64,000 bases of DNA from Providencia rustigianii DSM 4541 (GTDB lineage: Bacteria; Pseudomonadota; Gammaproteobacteria; Enterobacterales; Enterobacteriaceae): assembly GCF_000156395.1 (NCBI RefSeq), contig NZ_GG703817.1, positions 319,409 through 383,408 on the forward strand, read 5' to 3'. Below are positions 57,390 through 64,000 of this stretch, piece by piece (the first letter of the stretch is position 1; every line of letters starts with the position of its first letter). Under the pieces are notes generated by a model. It made no database searches. It saw only the letters and a list, made by a program, of their open reading frames with translations, and was not told the DNA's origin. The translations under genes were made by a program, and so were the position numbers.

Positions 57390-58271
57390 TTAAGCAACTT
57401 GCTGGGCGATTTTTAATGCCAACTTGCGTTCCGTTCTTTGGCTTACCCACACACTGAGCAAAATCACTAACATGCCAATAAACTGTAAAGGGGTTAGCTG
57501 TTGCTCCAGCCACATCCATCCCAAAATAACCGCACTCATGGGACTGAGAAAACCTAATGATGCAACTGAACTGGGCCCGAGTATTGCCAACCCACGAAAC
57601 CAGAGCGCATAAGTCAGTGCCCCGCCAATCAGTGTTAGATAACTTAATCCCACAAGATTGAGCATACTTAACGAAGGTAAGGCAGGTTCAAAAAATAGCG
57701 CAAAAGGCAATAAGACCAAACCCCCCGCAGTTAATTGCCACGATGTAAACGTCAAGGCTGACACGGGCGGCTGCCAGCGGCGACTTAATACCGTCCCTGC
57801 GGCCATGGATAACGCACCAAACAATCCTGCAATCACTCCGGTTAGATCCAATCTCGCACTTGGCGTTAGCAATAAGATAGCGACACCAAAGATCCCCGTA
57901 AATGCCGCCATAATTGAAATCCTGGATAGCTGGCTGTTAAGTAACCAACGACTCAAAAATAGCACAATCAGTGGCTGAACGGCTCCGACAGTAGCGGCAA
58001 CCCCGCCAGGCAAGCGGTAAGCCGAAATAAACAATAGCCACCAAAACAGCGAAAAATTAAGAACACCAAGAATAATCACTCTCAACCACCAGATACCTTG
58101 GGGTAATTGACGGAGAAAGAGCAACAGTAATAAACCGGCGGGTAATGCACGTAATACCGCTAAAGTCAGCGGCATACCAGCGGGTAACATTTCTGTGGTA
58201 ATCAAATAGGTACTTCCCCAAACAATGGGGGCTAGTGCTGTTAGAAACAAAACCCAATATCTATTCATCAT
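57390..58271 (-). CDS. EamA/DMT-family transporter, PecM-like
   Basis: 293 residues with ten membrane segments in two EamA repeats, e.g. IVWGSTYLITTEMLPAGMP at the start and LGFLSPMSAVILGWMWLEQQ near the end. It is divergent from a MarR-type regulator with operator palindromes between them, the arrangement of pecM and pecS in Dickeya, where PecM exports indigoidine. Here only the arrangement and fold are shared; the substrate is unknown. The first two codons are ATG ATG. Confidence 0.88.
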   Translation of the reverse strand: MMNRYWVLFLTALAPIVWGSTYLITTEMLPAGMPLTLAVLRALPAGLLLLLFLRQLPQGIWWLRVIILGVLNFSLFWWLLFISAYRLPGGVAATVGAVQPLIVLFLSRWLLNSQLSRISIMAAFTGIFGVAILLLTPSARLDLTGVIAGLFGALSMAAGTVLSRRWQPPVSALTFTSWQLTAGGLVLLPFALFFEPALPSLSMLNLVGLSYLTLIGGALTYALWFRGLAILGPSSVASLGFLSPMSAVILGWMWLEQQLTPLQFIGMLVILLSVWVSQRTERKLALKIAQQVA

Positions 58272-58287
58272 TAAACTCAGCTTGATT

Positions 58288-58305
58288 TATCTTGAGGTCA
58301 AGATA
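58288..58305. promoter_or_regulatory. MarR-type operator, box 1
   Basis: TATCTTGAGGTCAAGATA: perfect 8-bp arms around GG. It is nearest to the EamA gene start. Confidence 0.78.
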
Positions 58306-58315
58306 AATTCAAACA

Positions 58316-58331
58316 ATCTTGACGTCAAGAT
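58316..58331. promoter_or_regulatory. MarR-type operator, box 2
   Basis: ATCTTGACGTCAAGAT, a perfect 16-bp palindrome with the same half-site as box 1. Centres are 27 bp apart. It lies close to the MarR gene start. Confidence 0.8.
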
Positions 58332-58352
58332 AATTTATTGTATGATTCGCCT

Positions 58353-58838
58353 ATGGATAGAATCGATAAAATCACTCAACAATGGGAACGTGAACGCCCA
58401 GACCTTGATATTAGTGCCATGGGGCTAATTGGTCGCTTAGGTAACGTTGCTCATCACCTGACCCGAGAAATGGAGAAGGTTTTTACGCAATTTGGTCTGA
58501 ACCGATCAAGTTTCGACGTACTTGCGACTCTACGTCGTGCGGGGTCTCCTTATACGCTGACCCCCAGTGAGTTGCTGGCAACCTTAATGGTGACTTCAGG
58601 CACCATGACCAACCGGATTGATCAACTGGAAAAAGCCGGTTATGTCACTAGGCACACCAACCCTGATGATGGACGTGGCTTTCTGGTAAGTTTAACGCCT
58701 GAAGGGTTAGATTTGATAGATAGCATGGTAACAGCACACACACTAAATCAAGCTCGTTTAGTCGCTGCACTGTCTGAAGAAGAGCAGCAGGCTCTTAACC
58801 AGTTACTTCGTGGTTTTTTAGCCTCATTAGAATCCTAA
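58353..58838 (+). CDS. MarR-family regulator, PecS-like
   Basis: 161 residues from ATG 58353 (MDRIDKITQQWERERPDLD); an in-frame TTG at 58338 is less likely and would lie nearly in the operator. The winged-helix core is clear (STFSDVLATLRR-type segment, then PSELLATLMVTSGTMTNRIDQLEKAGYV and DPDDGRG-like wing). The N terminus QQWERERPDLDISAMGLIG resembles PecS QQWRNERPDLDVEPMLVIG. PecS responds to urate-like ligands and oxidation; here the effector is unknown. It very likely represses itself and the divergent EamA gene through the two palindromes. Confidence 0.9.
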   Translation: MDRIDKITQQWERERPDLDISAMGLIGRLGNVAHHLTREMEKVFTQFGLNRSSFDVLATLRRAGSPYTLTPSELLATLMVTSGTMTNRIDQLEKAGYVTRHTNPDDGRGFLVSLTPEGLDLIDSMVTAHTLNQARLVAALSEEEQQALNQLLRGFLASLES

Positions 58839-58843
58839 GCAAT

Positions 58844-58867
58844 AGGGGAACTCCATTTCCCCTTTTC
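58844..58867. terminator. Terminator after the MarR gene
   Basis: Stem AGGGGAA (58844-58850) with TTCCCCT (58857-58863), loop CTCCAT, tail TTTTCG. The converging yehQ stop lies at 58870. Confidence 0.7.
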
Positions 58868-58869
58868 GC

Positions 58870-60924
58870 TTAGTTATTTAATTCAAAAGGTAACATTTTT
58901 TGTGAGCGTTCAAATTGGTCACACAGATACACTAATTGCAGCAGACTTTCTGGCGTTTGGTTATCTATTTGCAGATAGTTATCCAGCAACTTAGCAAACC
59001 ATAGCATACCGAGATCTTGCAAAGTTCGGACAACATCGCTGAGCTCATCCGATTGGTTCTCTGACAACCGTTGTCTTCCAGTACAACCTTGGGTCTCTAG
59101 TACTGAAAAAATAGGGCGCGTTATTTGCTGAGCTAAGGTGGGTTCAGGTGCAAATGCCAGATTATCACGCTGCTTTTTAGCCATATATTCCGCAATCGTT
59201 GTCATAAACTGAGAAGCCTGTTTCTTACGCGGAATAGCGTCAAAATCAAGATAAAACAGTTCAATTCCCTGCTCTTTCTTCAACCATAATGTTTTTGGTA
59301 TTAATTGGAGATGTTGCTGATTTTCATTAGCTTGTAGCGAAATAGCCTGGATATCCCAGCCTTTTTGGGTGATAAACCGTAGCTCCTCAATTTGATTATT
59401 TTCACTTCCTTGCCAATTTAAGCGCAAAAATACTCGGTTTTGGTGGATATCACAAACAGGCCAAATCACACACTGCTCAATTTCGTTCCATTGCAAAGGT
59501 TCATAGCTCGCGATGTGCAGCACAATGGGTTCAAATTGCACCTCTTCACTCAGATTAGACAAATATTCCGCAGCAACTTGCCAATCAGTAAAACCCAACT
59601 GACTTTTTAAGGATTGATAATCATCAAATGAGATAAGTTTATCGCGACTTATTGCGTAGCTTTCACCACTTGCTGAGAGCTTTCCTTCATCCGATATCCG
59701 AGGGGCATGCAACTCAAATCGTCCACGCATCAAATTATCCGCAGTCTGCTTCCAAATCGCTAAGGTTTGCCACACATTACGGCGATTAAATGTGGTATCA
59801 AGAGAATTGGCTCTTGCTTGGGAACATTGCACCACATTGTTCTCTTGATGATCCCAAAAACTCAATGTTGCCCCAATCGCACCGCTCTGAGTCTGCCACC
59901 ACTGCGCAGCGATAGGCATCAACGACAAAATATCTGTCTTCGTATCATAATGACGTCGACCAAAAGCCCGTAGCGTTGCTATCTGGGATTCATTGGCATG
60001 GGCTAACTGATACACATAGGCGCTAATTTGTGCAATAAACCGCAGAACTTGACCTTCATCCATCGTGAAATGGCGCTGAGCTAATAACTTAGCTTGATGG
60101 CTTAACCGCTTCAAATAATTAGCCAATCTCGGTAATCCTTCGGCACGAGCGGACATATTCAGCAGATGTAATTGTGCTGCACTACTTTGGCTGATATGGG
60201 ATAAACCTTGGCGCAGCATATCGTGAATAAAACGCTGTATGGTCTCAAGCACCTTATGTTCATCATCGCTAAGTTTCTGCTGATGGGGATTGACTTGAAT
60301 AAGATCTTCAGGCCAATTCCATGGCTGATGGTATTGAATAAACAGCTTAGCAATGACCGCCAAATGCAGGGCTTTTTGCTGCTTTTCAGGCAGTGAGGAC
60401 AATATCCCTTGAAAGCCGTTACCACGAATATAAATAATCGGTTCTTCGTATTGTGGAATAAAGATTTTCAGTTGGTTGGACTGATCGTCAAGAATCAAGC
60501 TCCGATCTTGCCAATCCTGTACGATCTTCACGGCTAATCGGCAATCAGGTTTACTATTCTGCTTAATCAGTGCCTGTGGATCTAAGCTGAGTAGCTCAGG
60601 TAATAGAGGCTCTAGCTCGATAGAACCTGAGGATTCAAGCTCCACGTCTGCACTTTGCTCATGATTATGGCTTTGTACCCACAAAACGGCAGCAAGAATA
60701 TGCTTACAGCAACCTGTCGCTGAACAGTCACAACGAGACTTTTGGATTCCTTGAGGATCTAAAGTGACCTGTTGACCATCACTAATAAAAGTTCCATCCG
60801 CTAAACTTTCGGGATCTACCTTGTTATTTTCCAGATCTTTGCGTGCTCGACGCAGCAAACCTACGTTAGCAAATACCGCTAATGCATCATCGTCATAATG
60901 TAAATAGAGGTTTTTCCAACTCAT
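58870..60924 (-). CDS. yehQ: SWIM zinc-finger protein YehQ
   Basis: 684 residues from ATG 60924 (MSWKNLYLHYDDDALA), close to the E. coli length; a TTG seven codons earlier is rejected because GAGGTG lies 7 bp upstream of the ATG. The SWIM finger CxCxnCxH is near the N terminus (Cys65, Cys67, Cys73, His75). The rest is large and mostly helical, without a recognisable enzyme motif. The start overlaps the yehP stop as ATGA, so the two are coupled. The function of YehQ is unknown. SWIM domains bind DNA or protein. Confidence 0.9.
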   Translation of the reverse strand: MSWKNLYLHYDDDALAVFANVGLLRRARKDLENNKVDPESLADGTFISDGQQVTLDPQGIQKSRCDCSATGCCKHILAAVLWVQSHNHEQSADVELESSGSIELEPLLPELLSLDPQALIKQNSKPDCRLAVKIVQDWQDRSLILDDQSNQLKIFIPQYEEPIIYIRGNGFQGILSSLPEKQQKALHLAVIAKLFIQYHQPWNWPEDLIQVNPHQQKLSDDEHKVLETIQRFIHDMLRQGLSHISQSSAAQLHLLNMSARAEGLPRLANYLKRLSHQAKLLAQRHFTMDEGQVLRFIAQISAYVYQLAHANESQIATLRAFGRRHYDTKTDILSLMPIAAQWWQTQSGAIGATLSFWDHQENNVVQCSQARANSLDTTFNRRNVWQTLAIWKQTADNLMRGRFELHAPRISDEGKLSASGESYAISRDKLISFDDYQSLKSQLGFTDWQVAAEYLSNLSEEVQFEPIVLHIASYEPLQWNEIEQCVIWPVCDIHQNRVFLRLNWQGSENNQIEELRFITQKGWDIQAISLQANENQQHLQLIPKTLWLKKEQGIELFYLDFDAIPRKKQASQFMTTIAEYMAKKQRDNLAFAPEPTLAQQITRPIFSVLETQGCTGRQRLSENQSDELSDVVRTLQDLGMLWFAKLLDNYLQIDNQTPESLLQLVYLCDQFERSQKMLPFELNN

Positions 60925-62084
60925 TGCATCACCTCTGCCAACCAATGGGCGAAATGCTCTGGGGTTAATGCCGCCACATTCATGCCTCGATCCGCCAGCT
61001 TTTGGGCAATTTCAGTATCATAGACCGGTAAGGCTTCATCATCTAGCGCGGCCAATCCGAGCAGTTTAACTTGTTGGCTATTCAAGCGCTCAGTGCAACT
61101 AAGCAGATTATTCAGCGCCCCACCTTCTTCAAAATCACTGATAAGGGAAATCACCGTTCGTTTAGGATTGCGGATCAGGCTTTCACAATAATTCATCGCC
61201 TTGGCAATATCCGTTCCGCCACCAAGTTGTACGGTCATCAAAACCTCCACTGGGTCATGGGCTAGATGAGAGAGGTCAACGACTTGGGTATCAAATACCA
61301 CGAGAGAAACCCGTACCGTTGGCAATGCAGCTAAAATACTGGCACACACTGCCGCATACATTATCGAACTGGCCATTGAGCCACTTTGGTCCACACACAG
61401 AATAACATCCCACGGCAAGTGCTGTTGTTGCCGAGAATTAAAATAAGGCGTTTTGATGACTAATCGCTGATGTTGAAGATCATAGTTCTTTAAGTTGGCG
61501 GCAATGGTTGCTCGCCAATCGAAATTACGGCTATTGGGAATTAATGAACGCCTAAAGCGATTGCGCCTGCCGGTTAGCGCCTGCCGAAATTGGTTGCGCA
61601 TTTGGCTCAAAATATCATCCACAACTTTACGAATAATATTCTTTACCGCATCGCGAGTTTCCTCACTCATTTTTCCACGTAAGCTAAGCAAGGATTTTGC
61701 CAGTGCTTTGGTCGGCTCCATGGCATTCAGGGCTTGAGGATTTTTCAATAAGCTACTGATTTCATAACGTTCTAAAGCCTGTGTTTGCATTCTTTCAAAG
61801 GTACTATTGGGAAAAAGTTTACGGGCTTGATTTAACCAATTCACTGCGGTCAGTTGAGAAGCATCTAACGATCCGTGGCGTCCATTTTCTTGGCGTAACC
61901 CACGACGCTGGTATTCACGGCGATATAAAAAATCTAATGAGCGTTCGATTTTAAGCTCATTTCCATTAAATGTAGCCTGCCCCAATGCATTATCGGCATA
62001 TTGCCCCAAGATCAAACGCCAACGTTTTGCCAGCTGGATCTGTTCTTCGGTTAATTTGAGTTCTTCCGGTTGCGGGTTATCCAT
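60921..62084 (-). CDS. yehP: VWA-domain protein YehP
   Basis: 387 residues from ATG 62084, preceded by GAGGAG 7 bp upstream (a GTG five codons earlier is rejected). The helical N-terminal half (about 1-215) is followed by a von Willebrand factor A domain with a complete MIDAS: Asp232-x-Ser234-x-Ser236 (VDQSGSM), Thr291 (GGGTDIAK) and a following ISDFEEGG aspartate. VWA proteins of this type work with MoxR-family AAA+ ATPases as metal-dependent adaptor or insertase partners. The start overlaps the yehM stop by 8 bp (ATGGATAA). Confidence 0.92.
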   Translation of the reverse strand: MDNPQPEELKLTEEQIQLAKRWRLILGQYADNALGQATFNGNELKIERSLDFLYRREYQRRGLRQENGRHGSLDASQLTAVNWLNQARKLFPNSTFERMQTQALERYEISSLLKNPQALNAMEPTKALAKSLLSLRGKMSEETRDAVKNIIRKVVDDILSQMRNQFRQALTGRRNRFRRSLIPNSRNFDWRATIAANLKNYDLQHQRLVIKTPYFNSRQQQHLPWDVILCVDQSGSMASSIMYAAVCASILAALPTVRVSLVVFDTQVVDLSHLAHDPVEVLMTVQLGGGTDIAKAMNYCESLIRNPKRTVISLISDFEEGGALNNLLSCTERLNSQQVKLLGLAALDDEALPVYDTEIAQKLADRGMNVAALTPEHFAHWLAEVMQ

Positions 62085-64000
62085 GGGATGGCTCCTCACT
62101 GTGTGACTTAAACCAGCCAGTTAATCCTTGGTCAGCAAGTTGTTGTTGAATTTTTTGTTCTAATTCCATGGCTTGTAGAAGCTGCTGTTGATTAAATTGA
62201 GCTTGATGCAACGTGAGGTCGTGGGTCTCGATGGACAGTTTCTGAGCGACTACCCGAGCCATATTGGCATTTTGTTTTGGTGTGAGCTGACTGAATGCAA
62301 AACGCAGATCTGGCAGAACTTGAATAAAGCGATTGTCATCCCACTGGCTTAATAGCTGGTTCAGCAACTCGATTAGCAAGGGTAAACGTACCACTAATTC
62401 TGGCGCTGTACGCATGATCCCAATAAAGTAACCGATGGCGAGTTCCGGATCGCTCCCCAAACTGAATGTGCGTTCAATCTCTTTTGTGAGTACAGACTCG
62501 TCGATCTTTCCTCCCAGATAGCGGATCGCATCCACTGCCCCTTTAATTAATGGCGCATGATTAAGCTGTCCGTCTAAGCGATCGAGCTGTGCATAAAATT
62601 CAGTGGAATAGTCACTGTGTGGGTTGATTTCAGGAATGAAGGTGATGAGCTCTCGACATGAAAGTAGCGCATTAAAATCGTGCTCTTGTCGCTGTTCATC
62701 TCCTTGGCTAATCTGATCAAGGCAATAAAATGCTTGTTGCAGCACCTTATCGAGACGCTGGCGTATCCCACTATCCTGCTCAATATCAAAGACACTGCGA
62801 CCTCGCCATAAATGCACTAATTTATGGCCACACGCCACCAATGATTCAAACTTGGCATCTTGCTGAATATAGCTATCAAGCAAGTTAAACAGTGTCGGAA
62901 TACGCTGATGCAACCCAATCAATGCCGCTTGCATCAATAAGGTCACGGCACTTTGGCTTGAACGACTGACACCTTGCTCCTCTAACTGTTTCTCCATTTG
63001 TAAAATCTTATTCAATGCAATGGATTTCAGCTGAGTCCCTTTCTCGGATAACGCAATTAGCTCCCCTTCCACATTGGGTGTCCACGCGTACTGCCACTCT
63101 TCGAACAATAAATCCATCTGATTAACCGATAAAAAATTGGGTCCTGCAATTAATTTTGCAAAATGGATCTCTAGAAATGCTAAAAGATGTAGAAAGCGGC
63201 TACGTAGACGATGTTGCTTATTGCGGTAGACATCTAAACGACTAACTTTGGCTAACGTATCATCCAGTTTAAAACGAAAGGCTTTTGCAATGTCATAAGT
63301 TTCCGAAACTAATGGTGGCGTGATAGTGCCTTTGGGGATCTGCCCTAAGGTAAAACCAGAAAAACAGGTTTTTATCTCATGCCATAATTCATTTTGACTT
63401 TCATCTAAACTGCCTTTGATAAATGCACTTTGTAGCCCATCCAAAAGGTCATAGCGGCCTGGCCCCGTGTGTCCACGAAAAGCCGCTAATCTTAAGCTCT
63501 GTTCTGCGGCCAATTTAACCGATAAAAATCCCGGCGCGGCATCAAATTGTTTTTCTCTCAGGGATTCAGCCACTTTAGACAAAAATCCAATGCCTTGTTG
63601 ATGACGATAAATGGCTGTAGGGATCATTTTTTGTTGCAGTTGGTCAGCACGTTGCTGTAGTAAGCCTTCCCAGACTTGCTGATAAAATGCAGGTGACGGC
63701 ATCCCCGATGCATAGCCATTTAGTGCATCAAGACGGTCATAACTGTAGCGGATCAGCCAAGCGCTATCCTGCTCTGCCATTTTTTGCTGTTGGGTAAATT
63801 GTTTTTGCTGTACTGGTGTCAGTGCAAAGTGATGCTCAATGGACGGAGCTAATCCTTCAATTAATGCAAGGGTATGAAATCCCCCCGTCACTACCACAAT
63901 TTTTGCGTTCGGCTCTTGGGATTTAATGGTTTGGATATGGGCTTGCATATGGGATTCACGTTGGGTCGACCCCTCAGAATCAAGAACTTCAGGCTCATAA
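62077..64000 (-). CDS. yehM: YehM-type protein (DUF5682), N terminus outside window
   Basis: The frame is open to the last base, past the first visible ATG (63948), with residues YEPEVLDSEGSTQRESH before it, so the gene begins beyond 64000. About 640 C-terminal residues are visible. A KIVVVTGGFHTLALIEGLAP segment near the left end resembles the glycine-histidine motif of TraB/EreA-like folds; the remaining 550 residues are helical, with no clear catalytic motif. It is the large partner of yehP and yehQ; the order yehL (MoxR AAA+), yehM, yehP, yehQ in E. coli predicts the ATPase just beyond the window. Function unknown. Confidence 0.82.
   Translation of the reverse strand, partial: YEPEVLDSEGSTQRESHMQAHIQTIKSQEPNAKIVVVTGGFHTLALIEGLAPSIEHHFALTPVQQKQFTQQQKMAEQDSAWLIRYSYDRLDALNGYASGMPSPAFYQQVWEGLLQQRADQLQQKMIPTAIYRHQQGIGFLSKVAESLREKQFDAAPGFLSVKLAAEQSLRLAAFRGHTGPGRYDLLDGLQSAFIKGSLDESQNELWHEIKTCFSGFTLGQIPKGTITPPLVSETYDIAKAFRFKLDDTLAKVSRLDVYRNKQHRLRSRFLHLLAFLEIHFAKLIAGPNFLSVNQMDLLFEEWQYAWTPNVEGELIALSEKGTQLKSIALNKILQMEKQLEEQGVSRSSQSAVTLLMQAALIGLHQRIPTLFNLLDSYIQQDAKFESLVACGHKLVHLWRGRSVFDIEQDSGIRQRLDKVLQQAFYCLDQISQGDEQRQEHDFNALLSCRELITFIPEINPHSDYSTEFYAQLDRLDGQLNHAPLIKGAVDAIRYLGGKIDESVLTKEIERTFSLGSDPELAIGYFIGIMRTAPELVVRLPLLIELLNQLLSQWDDNRFIQVLPDLRFAFSQLTPKQNANMARVVAQKLSIETHDLTLHQAQFNQQQLLQAMELEQKIQQQLADQGLTGWFKSHSEEPSHG

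Overview
The window is 64 kb of an enterobacterial chromosome. Gene order and protein sequences point to the Morganellaceae, most probably Providencia; that is inference from gene content, low G+C judged by eye and close family resemblance, not a database match. It contains housekeeping genes, one clear replication-terminus landscape and a more variable right-hand third. No rRNA, tRNA, CRISPR array, insertion sequence or prophage was seen.

Layout. 0-7 kb: cobO, yciK, sohB, yciN and topA, then sodC between ERIC-type repeats. 7-20 kb: an M13 peptidase, cysB, acnA, an unknown 149-residue protein, hemB, ribA, pgpB, lapA-lapB-pyrF-yciH and osmB. 20-29 kb: rnb, nth and the Rsx electron-transfer operon (rsxABCDGE, minus strand). 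29-45 kb: ydgK, ydgJ, a YfeH-type transporter, add, ydgA, manA, fumC, tus, ynfM/ynfL, mlc, bioD2, ynfD, ynfB and ydfG, broadly the order of the E. coli terminus region. 45-58 kb: an SseJ-like lipase/acyltransferase, then small accessory genes, a GNAT-MerR-MFS module, an OmpC/F-type porin, glutathionylspermidine synthetase/amidase, selU, transporters and a PecS/PecM-like divergent pair. 58-64 kb: the yehQ, yehP and yehM operon (SWIM zinc finger, von Willebrand A domain, large DUF5682-type protein), which runs off the right end.

Main finding. The window carries most of the cis-acting sites of a replication terminus. There is a dif site (45911-45938), the tus gene with a Ter site just upstream of it (38375-38397), a second Ter site of the same orientation (31628-31650), three exact matches to the MatP site matS (18536, 30331, 54863) and three KOPS-type octamers that all point at dif. 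Both Ter sites face so as to stop forks that come from the right and have already crossed dif, the same geometry as E. coli dif/TerC/TerB.

Other points: an SseJ-like putative type III effector about 150 bp from dif; an Mlc repressor that has lost ROK-fold motifs; an ERIC repeat that supplies the sodC stop codon; a near-perfect MerR operator in a 19-bp spacer; paired palindromic operators in the PecS/PecM-type intergenic region; and the translationally coupled, uncharacterised yehMPQ operon. Several start codons were moved from the longest open frame to a better supported internal start; each such entry says why.
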